DNA of 64,000 nucleotides from contig NZ_JADG01000008.1 in the NCBI RefSeq assembly GCF_000518265.1, positions 186,001-250,000 on the forward strand. The letters are read 5' to 3'. The DNA is from Actinomadura oligospora ATCC 43269 (GTDB lineage Bacteria > Actinomycetota > Actinomycetes > Streptosporangiales > Streptosporangiaceae). The translations under genes were made by a program, and so were the position numbers. Every line of letters begins with the position of its first letter. The first letter of the stretch is position 1. A model generated the notes under the pieces. It did not search any database. It was given only the letters and a program-made list of their open reading frames with translations, and was not told where the DNA came from. Positions 25,414-33,533 of this stretch are shown here, piece by piece.

Positions 25414-25652
25414 GTCGATCCACACCCCAGTGGCGCAGGTCCAGCTACTCGACCGCCGAGGGGGGCCAGTGTGTTGAAGTGGCCGCTCTTTGGCAGAAGT
25501 CGAGCTACTCCGGGGCCGAGGGAGGGCAGTGCGTGGAAGTCGCTGTGTTGGCTCCGGAGGTTGGGCTTCGGGACTCGAAGGATCCGGACGGGCCGCATTT
25601 GCATGTGACCCGTCCGGGGTTCGCGGAATTGCTCGTCCGGCTCAAGGCGTAG
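25410..25652 (+). CDS. DUF397 protein with duplicated first half
   Basis: 80 aa. DUF397 core RDSKDPDGP...FAELLVRLK. The usual single opening motif (W-R-K-S-S-Y-S...GGQCVEVA) occurs twice in tandem, as WRRSSYS...CVEVA and WQKSSYS...CVEVA, about 60-66 bp apart. GTG 25410 overlaps the XRE stop (GTGA), so the two are coupled. DUF397 proteins are thought to modulate their XRE partner. Confidence 0.87.
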   Translation: MSRSTPQWRRSSYSTAEGGQCVEVAALWQKSSYSGAEGGQCVEVAVLAPEVGLRDSKDPDGPHLHVTRPGFAELLVRLKA

Positions 25653-25696
25653 CCTGCGCGACGTCCGGTGTGCCCTGGGGCTTCATCTGGCCGGAG

Positions 25697-26668
25697 CTAG
25701 CGCGGGCATCCCTCCATCAGGCGCTTGTACTGGCCGTTCGACTCGCTGGGGAGAGGCTTGCCGGGCGGCTGGGCCCACAGCATGACCTGCCCGGGGGCCC
25801 ACGGGTCGGCGTCCGTGACGATCCAGTTTCCGGGGATCTTGGAGCGGTCGGCCGTGGTGACGCCGAAGTCCTCGCCGCCCGCGCGCTTCTCGTCGTAGTG
25901 CCACTGTCCGGCCTGGACGTTGTGGCGGCGCAGGACGGGAAGCGCCTGGTCGACGGTGAGGCCGCGGACCGGCACGCAGTGCAGCGCCTCGCCCGCCGCG
26001 AACGCGCTCTTGCTGCTTGTGTACTGCTCACCGGGCCGCGCGGCTCGTCCGAACGTGACGGCGCCCGAGCCTCGGAAACCGGTGGGGATCCTCAAGCCGA
26101 CCGGGCAGGCCCCGCCACCGTTGTCGCAGCGCCCCTTGGCGCTGATGATCCCGACATCGGACGGCAGCTCGCTCATCACGATCCCGCCGACCAGGGACGG
26201 GGACACCGGGACGAGCCGCAGCGTGATCTTCATGCCGTGCGCGGCGAACTCCCTGCGGAACCGCGCGGGGTCGGCGAGCGGGTCCTTGATCCGGACGACC
26301 AGGTCCTTGCCCTCGGTCCTGAAGGTCAGCGCGGCGGGCTGCGCCTTGGCCGGGTTGTACGTGGGGGAGCCGGCGGGCGAGCCGGACGTCCCGGCGGCTC
26401 CGGGTGTTCGGTGGGTCCCGGGAGTCCCGGCCGTCGCGATGGTGAGCGCCACCGCACCGGCCGTCGCGACCGCCAGCGGCAGGCCGCCGAACAGCACCAT
26501 GCGCTTGCGGCGCGGACGGGAGCGGGCGGGCGCGGCGTCCGGTGTGGCGTCGGTCGCGGTCGCCATGATGCCCTCGCCCAGCTCGGCCTTGGTCCGCGGG
26601 CTCACCATCCGGGCGACCTCCTCGTCGGTCATGGGGTTGAGTCGCCTGATCAGCGTGTCGTCGTTCAT
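25697..26668 (-). CDS. Membrane protein coupled to an ECF sigma factor
   Basis: 323 aa. Cytosolic N-terminus (about 1-55: IRRLNPMTDEEVARMV), one TM segment (about 58-78), then a Gly/Ser/Thr/Pro linker and an extracytoplasmic domain with cysteines in RCDNGGGACP, LHCVPV and MEGCPR. The start overlaps the sigma gene stop (ATGA). This is the arrangement of sigma factor and membrane anti-sigma or sensor in actinomycetes; the DEEVARM segment may bind sigma (inference). Confidence 0.72.
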   Translation of the reverse strand: MNDDTLIRRLNPMTDEEVARMVSPRTKAELGEGIMATATDATPDAAPARSRPRRKRMVLFGGLPLAVATAGAVALTIATAGTPGTHRTPGAAGTSGSPAGSPTYNPAKAQPAALTFRTEGKDLVVRIKDPLADPARFRREFAAHGMKITLRLVPVSPSLVGGIVMSELPSDVGIISAKGRCDNGGGACPVGLRIPTGFRGSGAVTFGRAARPGEQYTSSKSAFAAGEALHCVPVRGLTVDQALPVLRRHNVQAGQWHYDEKRAGGEDFGVTTADRSKIPGNWIVTDADPWAPGQVMLWAQPPGKPLPSESNGQYKRLMEGCPR

Positions 26669-27216
26669 GCGTGTTCCTTCTCGCCCACGCGCGCCCCGCG
26701 CGGGTGGGCCGGTCGGGTCTGTCGGGCCTCCAGCGCGCGGGCGAAGCGGCGACGCGCCCGGTGCAGCCGGATGCGTACGGCGTTGCGGGAGCAACCGAGG
26801 ACGACCGCGATCTGCCCGGCGTCCAGGCCCTCCCAGCCGACCAGGGACAGCAGTTCGCGGTCGTCGTCGGACAGGCCGCGGAACGCGTCCGCGACGGCGT
26901 CGTCCGCGAGGTGCGGTTCGGCCGTCCGGTCGTGGGGGCGGAGTTCGGCGCGCAGCCGCTCGCTGAGCGCGCTGCGCCGTCGCGCGCCGCGATGGTGGTT
27001 GGCCAGCGCGCGGCGGGCGACCCCGTACAGCCAGGGCCGCGCGGCCTCGCCGGACGGGATCTCGTCCAGCCTGCGCCATGCGACGAGGAACGTCTCCGCG
27101 AGGACGTCCGCGGCGTCCTCGCCGTGGTCCGTGCGGCGCATCAGGTAGGCCAGCACGGGATCGTGGCAGGCCGCGTAGATCTCCTCGAATCTTCGTCTGC
27201 CCTCGGGGGGTTGCAA
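26665..27216 (-). CDS. ECF-type RNA polymerase sigma factor
   Basis: 183 aa. Region 2 (about 10-75: YAACHDPVLAYLMRRT...ETFLVAWRRLDEIP) and region 4 (about 115-165: LSDDDRELLSLVGWEGLDAGQIA...RNAVRIRLHRARRRF). The start is probably TTG 27216, with GGAGAGGG upstream; no ATG or GTG is better placed. Paired with the downstream membrane gene. Confidence 0.86.
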   Translation of the reverse strand: MQPPEGRRRFEEIYAACHDPVLAYLMRRTDHGEDAADVLAETFLVAWRRLDEIPSGEAARPWLYGVARRALANHHRGARRRSALSERLRAELRPHDRTAEPHLADDAVADAFRGLSDDDRELLSLVGWEGLDAGQIAVVLGCSRNAVRIRLHRARRRFARALEARQTRPAHPRGARVGEKEHA

Positions 27217-27420
27217 ACCCTCTCCTCTCGGTCAGGTCGTCACCCCGAACATGTCCGGTCGACCCAGGGCATTTCACCCGACCGGGCATGGCGTCGGAAC
27301 CGCTCGGCTGCCTGTCCGAATGCGGGGTGCGGTGCCGGACATTCCTACGAACCGCTCGGTTCGTCGCAGTCGCAGAACAGGGACCGGCTCGACCGGGGGG
27401 ACCCCCGAGAGGAAGGGGAC

Positions 27421-27451
27421 GGGCGGCGGCCGGGGGATCCGGCCGCCGCCC
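27421..27451 (-). terminator. Terminator after the AhpD-like gene
   Basis: 13-bp perfect stem (27421-27433 with 27439-27451), 5-nt loop, 21 bp past the stop at 27472. Confidence 0.7.
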
Positions 27452-27471
27452 GAGTGAGCGGGTGGGGTCGG

Positions 27472-27924
27472 TCAGAGGGTTCCGGGGGTCTTGCGGGTGG
27501 TGACGTTCATCCGGTTCCAGGCGTTGACCGTGAAGATCAGGGCGATGAGCTGGGCTAGCCCGTTCTCGCCGAACCGCTCCTCGGCGTCCGCGTAGACCTT
27601 GTCCGAGACGCCCTGCGGGAGGAGGGTGACGGCCTCGGTGAGGGCGAGCGCGGCGCGCTCCGCGGCCGTGTAGAGGCTGGACTCGCGCCAGGCGCTGAGC
27701 TGGTGGATCCGCTCCTCGGTCTCGCCCGCCTTGCGCGCGTCGCCCGTGTGGTAGTCGATGCAGTACGCGCACCCGTTGAGCTGCGAGGCCCGGATCTGGA
27801 CGAGTTCGACGACGACCGGGTCGAGACCGTCCCGGGCGGCGGCGTCCAGGGCGAGGACGGCCTTGAAGACCTTGGGGGCGACCTTGGAGAAGTTCATGCG
27901 TTCGGGGATCTGCACCGCTGTCAT
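27472..27924 (-). CDS. Carboxymuconolactone decarboxylase/AhpD-like protein
   Basis: 150 aa, AhpD/CMD fold with redox motif C-A-Y-C followed by IDYH (about residues 52-59), as in alkylhydroperoxidase-like proteins. Divergent from the MocR regulator gene with 81 bp between starts, a common regulator-target layout. Likely role: disulfide-dependent peroxide or electrophile detoxification (family knowledge). Confidence 0.87.
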   Translation of the reverse strand: MTAVQIPERMNFSKVAPKVFKAVLALDAAARDGLDPVVVELVQIRASQLNGCAYCIDYHTGDARKAGETEERIHQLSAWRESSLYTAAERAALALTEAVTLLPQGVSDKVYADAEERFGENGLAQLIALIFTVNAWNRMNVTTRKTPGTL

Positions 27925-28005
27925 GCCCTTGAACCTAGGTTCGCTTCGGCCCCTCCATATGGTGCATTCTGGCGCGAGGATCTTGGGTCAATTCTCGGGG
28001 GAGCC

Positions 28006-29514
28006 GTGGCCGACCGACGCCTTCAGACCGTCAGCGACGCCCCGTCCGGCCAGGGCGACGAACCGGCGGGAACAGGCGACGAACTGGAGGGGACGGGCAG
28101 TGACCTGCATCTCGACCTCACCGGGACGGGCGGTGGGCTGCGTGCCCGGTTGATGGACGCGTTGCGCGAGGCCATCCGGTCCGGACGGCTCGTCCCCGGG
28201 AGCAGGCTGCCGCCGTACCGGGCGCTCGCGAAGGACCTGGGCATCGCGCGCAACACGGTCGCCGACGCGTACGCCGAACTCGTCGAAGAGGGATGGCTGA
28301 CGGCGCGGCAGGGTTCCGGGACGCGGGTCGCGCGCCGGGCCGAACCCCTGCCGCAGGCTCGCCCGCTCGCGCCCAGGGGACGCCTCCGGACCGTCCACGA
28401 CCTCCAGCCCAGCTCGCCGGACGCCGCCGCGTTCCCGCGAGGCGACTGGACGGCCTCGGTGCGGCGCGCGCTCGCCGCCGCGCCGAACGAGGCGTTCGGG
28501 GTCGGCGATCCGCAGGGCAGGCGCGAGCTGCGCGAAGCGCTCGTGGAGTACCTGGCGCGCGCCCGGGGCGTCCGGGCGCGGGCCGACGACATCGTGATCT
28601 GCTCGGGCTTCGCGCACGGCCTGGAACTGCTGTGCTCGATCCTCGACGGGCCCGTCGCCGTGGAGGCGTACGGGCTGTCCTTCCACCGCTCCATCATCGA
28701 ACGCGCAGGTCACGCCACGATCCCGCTCGAAGTGGACACCGGGGGAGCGCGCGTCGAGGACCTTCCCGCGACGGGCGCGGACGCCGTCCTGCTCACCCCG
28801 GCGCACCAGTACCCGACCGGCGGGCCGCTGCGTCCCGAGCGGCGCGCGGCGGTCGTCGACTGGGCGCGCGCGACCGGCGGACTCGTCATCGAGGACGACT
28901 ACGACGGGGTGTTCCGGTACGACCGCGAGCCTGTCGGCGCCGTCCAGGGACTCGATCCCGACCGCGTCGTCTACATGGGCTCGACCAGCAAGAGCCTGTC
29001 GCCCGCGCTGCGTGTCGGCTGGATGGTCCTGCCCGGCGGCCTCGCCGGCCGCGTGGCCGAGGCCAAGGGCGCGCGCGAACTGGTCACGGGCGTCGTCGAC
29101 CAGCTCGCGTTCGCCGACCTCGTCGCGTCCGGCGCGTACGACCGGCACGTGCGCCGCATGCGCGGGATCTACCGCCGCCGCCGCGACCGGCTGATCGCCG
29201 TCCTCGCCGAGCGCGCCCCGCACATCAACGTCAGCGGCATCGCCGCCGGGCTGCACGCCGTCCTCGAACTCCCGGACGGAGCCGAAGCGGCGGCCCTCCA
29301 CGGCGCCCGCCGCCAGGGCCTGGCCCTGGACGGGCTGGGCGCGTACCGCCACCCGGGCAGCACCGCTCCTCCGCGCGACGGCCTGGTGATCGGCTACGGC
29401 ACGCCGTCCGAGCACGCCTACGCCGCCGCCCTCGACGCCCTCTGCCTGGCCCTTCCCGACCCTCCGGACGTGGACCACGCCCCGCTGACGCGCGTCCGGA
29501 ATCGCCCTGAATAG
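28006..29514 (+). CDS. MocR/PdxR-family regulator with aminotransferase-like domain
   Basis: 502 aa. An Asp/Gly/Thr-rich N-terminus, winged helix of the GntR type (about 50-115: LREAIRSG...LPPYRALAKDLGIARNTV), then a fold-type I aminotransferase-like domain with PLP lysine in STSKSLSPALR and DDYDGVFRYD. GTG 28006 follows GGGGGAG. MocR proteins use PLP as a ligand; divergence from the AhpD-like gene suggests that gene is its target. Confidence 0.9.
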   Translation: MADRRLQTVSDAPSGQGDEPAGTGDELEGTGSDLHLDLTGTGGGLRARLMDALREAIRSGRLVPGSRLPPYRALAKDLGIARNTVADAYAELVEEGWLTARQGSGTRVARRAEPLPQARPLAPRGRLRTVHDLQPSSPDAAAFPRGDWTASVRRALAAAPNEAFGVGDPQGRRELREALVEYLARARGVRARADDIVICSGFAHGLELLCSILDGPVAVEAYGLSFHRSIIERAGHATIPLEVDTGGARVEDLPATGADAVLLTPAHQYPTGGPLRPERRAAVVDWARATGGLVIEDDYDGVFRYDREPVGAVQGLDPDRVVYMGSTSKSLSPALRVGWMVLPGGLAGRVAEAKGARELVTGVVDQLAFADLVASGAYDRHVRRMRGIYRRRRDRLIAVLAERAPHINVSGIAAGLHAVLELPDGAEAAALHGARRQGLALDGLGAYRHPGSTAPPRDGLVIGYGTPSEHAYAAALDALCLALPDPPDVDHAPLTRVRNRPE

Positions 29515-29548
29515 GATGCCCCCGAGCTCGGACGACTGGGAGGTCGGC

Positions 29549-30241
29549 ATGCGGCAGGCGTTGAGCATCGCGGTGGCTCAGCCGAGGTGCGTCGCTCACG
29601 ACGTGGCGTCCAACGCGGAGGCCCACGCGGAGGCCGTCCGGGCGGCGGACGCGCGCGTGGTGGTCTTCCCGGAGCTGTCGCTGACCGGCTACGAACTGGA
29701 CGCGACGCCGATCGCCCCCGACGACGAGCGGCTGGCCCCGATCGTCGCCGCATGCGCCGAGACCGGAACACTCGCCCTCGTCGGCGCGCCCGTGCCCGGC
29801 CCCGGCATCGGCTTCCTGGCCGTGGACGGCACCGGCGCGCGCGTCGCCTACACGAAGGCGTACCTGCACGGCGAGGAGATCGACCGCTTCACGCCGGGCG
29901 AACCCACGGTGATCGAGGTGGACGGCTGGCGACTCGGCCTCGCCATCTGCCGCGACACCGGGATCCCCGAGCACGCCGCCAAGACCGCCGCCCTCGGCAT
30001 GGACGGTTACGTCGCCGGGGTCGTCCACCACGACCACGAGGCCGGCGTGCACGGCGAACGCGCCCGCCGCACCGCCGCCGAGCACGGAGTGTGGGCCGCC
30101 ACGGCGGCCTTCGCGGGCCCGACCGGCGGCGGCTTCGACCGCACGTCCGGCCGCTCGGCCATCTGGTCGGCGACCGGCGAACTCCTCGCCGAGGCGAGCA
30201 CCGCCCCGGACGACCTCGCAAGGACGATCTTCACCCCGTAG
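29549..30241 (+). CDS. Carbon-nitrogen hydrolase (nitrilase superfamily)
   Basis: 230 aa. Catalytic triad visible: Glu in FPELSLTGYE, Lys in YTKAYLHGEE, Cys in LAICRDTGIPE. The length is at the short end of the family. ATG 29549 with GGGAGG upstream is preferred to an ATG at 29516, which would add a dozen residues. It hydrolyses an amide or nitrile; substrate not predictable. 34 bp after the MocR gene, so possibly cotranscribed. Confidence 0.87.
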   Translation: MRQALSIAVAQPRCVAHDVASNAEAHAEAVRAADARVVVFPELSLTGYELDATPIAPDDERLAPIVAACAETGTLALVGAPVPGPGIGFLAVDGTGARVAYTKAYLHGEEIDRFTPGEPTVIEVDGWRLGLAICRDTGIPEHAAKTAALGMDGYVAGVVHHDHEAGVHGERARRTAAEHGVWAATAAFAGPTGGGFDRTSGRSAIWSATGELLAEASTAPDDLARTIFTP

Positions 30242-30244
30242 GGT
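30239..30244 (+). promoter_or_regulatory. -10 box of a leaderless promoter
   Basis: TAGGGT, 8 nt before ATG 30253; it overlaps the nitrilase stop. Confidence 0.4.
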
Positions 30245-30252
30245 GACGCGGC

Positions 30253-30759
30253 ATGGCAGATCTCTACGAGTTGCTGCTCACCGCCGAGCTCCCCGCAGAC
30301 CTCCCCGATAACGAACTCGCCGAACTCCGCTGGCACCTCGGAACCGCTCCCCAGCCCACCGAGTTCACCATCGTGACCGACTGGCCGATCGACTACGTCG
30401 GCGACGGCGACCCAGGTCAGGACGACTCCGAGGACAGCTGGGAGATCTACCCGACCCCGCTGCTCGCGAACCGGGGCCCGGCCGACGCGCGCATCGGCGG
30501 CGTCGAGTTCTCCGAACTGGCGCTCCGCGAGGACCGCTTCCCCGCCTGGGTCCTCACGACCCGCCAGGCACTCCACGGCCCGACCCACTGGGACATGCTG
30601 TACGACCTGATCCATTGGCTGGACCAACGCAAAACCAGCCCCTGGGGAACCAGCGAACTAGCCTTCTACCTCCGCCACTGCGAAGACGAGCTCCTGACGG
30701 CGGCAACCCTCAAAGACGACAGAATCGTCTCCCGCCAAGACCCCACCCACACCCTCTAA
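30253..30759 (+). CDS. Hypothetical protein
   Basis: 168 aa, acidic, with several tryptophans (RWHLG, DSWEIYP, THWDMLYDLIHW). Cytosolic and probably globular. It begins 11 bp after the nitrilase gene and ends 12 bp before a convergent gene. I recognise no family. Confidence 0.7.
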   Translation: MADLYELLLTAELPADLPDNELAELRWHLGTAPQPTEFTIVTDWPIDYVGDGDPGQDDSEDSWEIYPTPLLANRGPADARIGGVEFSELALREDRFPAWVLTTRQALHGPTHWDMLYDLIHWLDQRKTSPWGTSELAFYLRHCEDELLTAATLKDDRIVSRQDPTHTL

Positions 30760-30771
30760 CCTCCGCCTCCG

Positions 30772-31281
30772 TCAGGTCCAGATGTCCTGGGCGTCATGGC
30801 CCGACGGGTCCGTCTCGCGGAGGCTTTCTTGGAGGCCGTTGAGGCAACGACCGGTGAGGCGACCTCCGGAGTCGGTCTCGTGAAGCCTCCAGCCTGGCAG
30901 CGGCATTTCGTCCGCGCCGGCTGGCGAGCCCCCTTCGTCGAGCGCGAGCAGCGTGGCGAAGACCGCTTCGAACGCCGCGGCACGCATGGCGAGGACGACG
31001 TCACCGCGATCGGCTCCTGCGCTGACCAGGCGAGCGGCAGCCGGGACGTTCTCCAGCGCGCCCGGGTTCTCCCGGCCGTTGATGGCTTCCGTCCAGAGTT
31101 GACGCAGTAGCAGGAAACGAGCCAGTTGCGGCAGGCCCTCGGCAACCTCCGACCGCGCCCATTCGCCGGGCGCGTCGGCACCGAGGCGGGTGAAGGCTTC
31201 CAGCAAGCCGTCGGCTGTGGCGCGCTGCTCCTGAGGCAGCGTGGCGAGCCATTCCGTCCACCCGGTCTGCGGATTCGTCAT
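30772..31281 (-). CDS. Hypothetical protein
   Basis: 169 aa from ATG 31281, or 173 from ATG 31293; neither has a Shine-Dalgarno. Mostly helical (QEQRATADGLLEAF, LARFLLLRQLW, VVLAMRAAAFEAVFATLL). Divergent from the DUF4287 gene, and two 19-bp operator-like inverted repeats lie in the shared region, so both may answer to the same repressor. No family recognised; it is not an evident TetR protein. Confidence 0.65.
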   Translation of the reverse strand: MTNPQTGWTEWLATLPQEQRATADGLLEAFTRLGADAPGEWARSEVAEGLPQLARFLLLRQLWTEAINGRENPGALENVPAAARLVSAGADRGDVVLAMRAAAFEAVFATLLALDEGGSPAGADEMPLPGWRLHETDSGGRLTGRCLNGLQESLRETDPSGHDAQDIWT

Positions 31282-31337
31282 GCGGGAGAGCATGGTACAT
31301 AGGGCACGAAGCAGCTTCAGTGGAGGCCGCGTTCGAG

Positions 31338-31404
31338 CATGTGGACAACGTCCACATGAGTGTGACAGGATCCTGCCGTGCCGCGATGTGGATGCCGTCC
31401 ACAT
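31338..31404. promoter_or_regulatory. Two 19-bp operator-like inverted repeats
   Basis: Both fit ATGTGGAYRMCGTCCACAT. Copy 1 spans 31339-31357 (its palindrome extends to 31338-31358); copy 2 spans 31386-31404. Centres are 47 bp apart. The form is typical of a dimeric TetR-like repressor site, placed before the DUF4287 gene and the divergent hypothetical gene. Confidence 0.75.
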
Positions 31405-31431
31405 TTTGTTTTAGCAGCTCAGGAGGGCTTC

Positions 31432-31638
31432 ATGGCAGCGCAGGGCAAGGGTGACCCGTCCAGCTACTTCCCGTCGATCGAGGCGAAGTACGGGCGTCCC
31501 GTCCAGGAGTGGCTCGACCTCATCGCGTCCTCGCCGCTGACGAAGCACATGGAGCTCGTCACCTGGCTGAAGTCCGAGCACGGCCTCGGGCACGGCCACG
31601 CGAACGCCCTCGTCGCCCACGCGCGGGCCAACGCCTGA
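31432..31638 (+). CDS. DUF4287-domain protein
   Basis: 68 aa matching DUF4287: YFPSIEAKYGRPVQEW...HMELVTWLKSEHGLGHGHANALV. ATG 31432 has AGGAGG 5 nt upstream. Small cytosolic protein of unknown function. Its promoter region holds the two 19-bp inverted repeats, suggesting tight repression. Confidence 0.88.
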   Translation: MAAQGKGDPSSYFPSIEAKYGRPVQEWLDLIASSPLTKHMELVTWLKSEHGLGHGHANALVAHARANA

Positions 31639-31646
31639 CGCGTGAC

Positions 31647-31674
31647 GGCGTCCCGTCCGGGCGGACGGGACGCC
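31647..31674. terminator. Bidirectional terminator hairpin
   Basis: 12-bp perfect stem (31647-31658 with 31663-31674), 4-nt loop, between convergent genes. Confidence 0.75.
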
Positions 31675-31684
31675 GGGAGCGGGC

Positions 31685-32740
31685 TCAGCGCGGGGTCTGC
31701 TTCACCTTGTCGGTGACGGCGACCTTGAGCAGGGCGTAAGAGTAGAGCAGCGTGCCTTCCGGGAGTGCGGCCTCGGTGGACGCGGTGGCCTGCGTCGACG
31801 GGCTTTCGGACGGCCTCGGGAACTTGTGCGAGTCCTTGTGGGACACGTACTCGCGGTCGCCGAGGTAGCGGTAGGTCTTCGGGTCGAAGACGAGTTCGCG
31901 GCGGGTGCCGTTGAAGGTCTGCCCGATCGCGATGCCCTTGCGTCCGGCCAGGTCGGTGACGTCGCGCGTCACGGTGACGCCGGGGATCGTGCCCGCGGCC
32001 TTGAACATCAGCGCCAGCGAGGACGGACGCAGGTACCGGTCCCGCACCGTGTCGCCCATTGTGATGAACGCCTGCACGTCGGCCGGATTCCCGCCCTGGC
32101 TGTGCTCGTACAGCCAGGACCGCATCGCCTGCTGGGTCGTCGGCAGCCCGGTGACCATCGCGGGCGTGTCGTGGCAGCCCTTGGGCGGCTTCGCGGCGTT
32201 CACCTTCGGCCGGCCGGTCCCGGCGGCCTTCGCCTTGGCCGACATCGCCTCGTAGTCGGACGAGTTGTCGCACATCCACGTGTCGCCCATGCCGGTCTGG
32301 CTCATGAGGCCCGCGTGCCTGCCGTCGATGGACCGCCATTCGACGCGGCCCTCCATGCGTGACCTGCGATCCACCTCCTGCTTCCCATTGATGAAGCTCA
32401 CGTACTGCCGGGACTTGGACGCCATGTAGAGGTACTGGTCGCCCCTGGGCGTGACGTCCGGCAGCTCACCGGCGGCCTTGGACGCGCGGTCCAGGACCTC
32501 CGTCGCGGCGACGGGCGTGATCGTCGGCTCGTCGCCGCCGTTCCCGCCTTTCCCGCCCGAAGGGACGATGACGACCGCGGCTGCGGCGGCACCGGCGGCC
32601 AGTGTGACGGCCAGTCCGCCGAGGATGAGGCGAGGCGACCTGGTACGCGTGGGCATCTGACGTGTCTCCCGAAGCAGCTGGTCACGGACGGCATCGTGGT
32701 CAACGAGGTCCCGCCGAGGCGGAGGCAACATGTCGTTCAT
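31685..32740 (-). CDS. CU044_5270-family membrane protein, ECF partner
   Basis: 351 aa. Cytosolic N-terminus (about 1-36), one TM segment (about 38-60), Gly-rich linker, then a large extracytoplasmic domain with PRGDQYLYMASKSRQYV, typical of the CU044_5270 family. It overlaps the sigma gene stop (ATGA). Family members sit beside ECF sigma genes and are thought to sense envelope conditions or hold the sigma factor. Confidence 0.82.
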   Translation of the reverse strand: MNDMLPPPRRDLVDHDAVRDQLLRETRQMPTRTRSPRLILGGLAVTLAAGAAAAAVVIVPSGGKGGNGGDEPTITPVAATEVLDRASKAAGELPDVTPRGDQYLYMASKSRQYVSFINGKQEVDRRSRMEGRVEWRSIDGRHAGLMSQTGMGDTWMCDNSSDYEAMSAKAKAAGTGRPKVNAAKPPKGCHDTPAMVTGLPTTQQAMRSWLYEHSQGGNPADVQAFITMGDTVRDRYLRPSSLALMFKAAGTIPGVTVTRDVTDLAGRKGIAIGQTFNGTRRELVFDPKTYRYLGDREYVSHKDSHKFPRPSESPSTQATASTEAALPEGTLLYSYALLKVAVTDKVKQTPR

Positions 32741-33432
32741 CGGCTCTCCTCGGGGAGATAGGCGTTCACAGGACGGCGGACGGTGTCGGGCGGCGTTCCC
32801 TTGGCGGCCCGAAAGGGCGCGGCCCCCGCCGCGCGTCCGGTCGACGGAAGCGCGGCGGACGGCGGCTCGGCGGACGGCGGCTCGGTGGAGAGGTCGCGGA
32901 GGCGGGCGCGGGCCCGGCTGAGGCGGGACCGGACGGTGCCCGGGGCGATGCCGAGCGCCTCGGCGATCTGGTTGTGGTCCAGTTCCTCCCAGACGCTGAG
33001 GATCAGGACCTCGCGGTCGCGGCGCGGCAGTTTCCGCACCGCGTCGAGGACGCGCCGCATCCGCTGTTCGGCGTCGAGGCGCGCGGACACCTCGTCCGCG
33101 TCGTCCGGGGGCGGGACGGGCCGGGGCATCCGGGACAGCGCGTCCCGGTGCCTGCGCATGCCGCGCCGCTGGTTGTGCAGGACGTTCGTCGCGACGCCGT
33201 ACAACCAGGGCAGGAGCGAGCCGGACTGCGGCTGGACGCGTCCGCGCTGCCGCCAGGTCTCCAGGAACACCACCGATGTGGCGTCCTGGGCCTCCGACCA
33301 GCTCGCCGTCCGCCGGAAGCAGTAGTTGTAGACCGTTGTCGCGTGCCGGTCGAAGAGCTCCCCGAAGGCTCGCTCGTCACCGTCCCGCGCGCGGTTCCAC
33401 AGCTCGTCGTCCGTGGGGGTGTGCGGGTTCAT
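32737..33432 (-). CDS. ECF-type RNA polymerase sigma factor
   Basis: 231 aa. Region 2 (about 20-85: FGELFDRHATTVYNYCFRRT...FLETWRQR) and region 4 (about 135-185: LPRRDREVLILSVWEELDHNQIAEALGI...VRSRLSRARARL), with a Pro/Ser/Ala-rich C-terminal tail of about 45 residues. ATG 33432 has AGGTGG directly upstream. Coupled to the CU044_5270 gene. Confidence 0.88.
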   Translation of the reverse strand: MNPHTPTDDELWNRARDGDERAFGELFDRHATTVYNYCFRRTASWSEAQDATSVVFLETWRQRGRVQPQSGSLLPWLYGVATNVLHNQRRGMRRHRDALSRMPRPVPPPDDADEVSARLDAEQRMRRVLDAVRKLPRRDREVLILSVWEELDHNQIAEALGIAPGTVRSRLSRARARLRDLSTEPPSAEPPSAALPSTGRAAGAAPFRAAKGTPPDTVRRPVNAYLPEESR

Positions 33433-33533
33433 GCCCACCTGATGTCCGCTCGCCCCCTCGTGTTCCCGACGAGAAACGGAGGCGGGCGGGACGTTCGGGA
33501 TTCGGGAACTCTCCGATTTAGTCTGTGCGTAGG

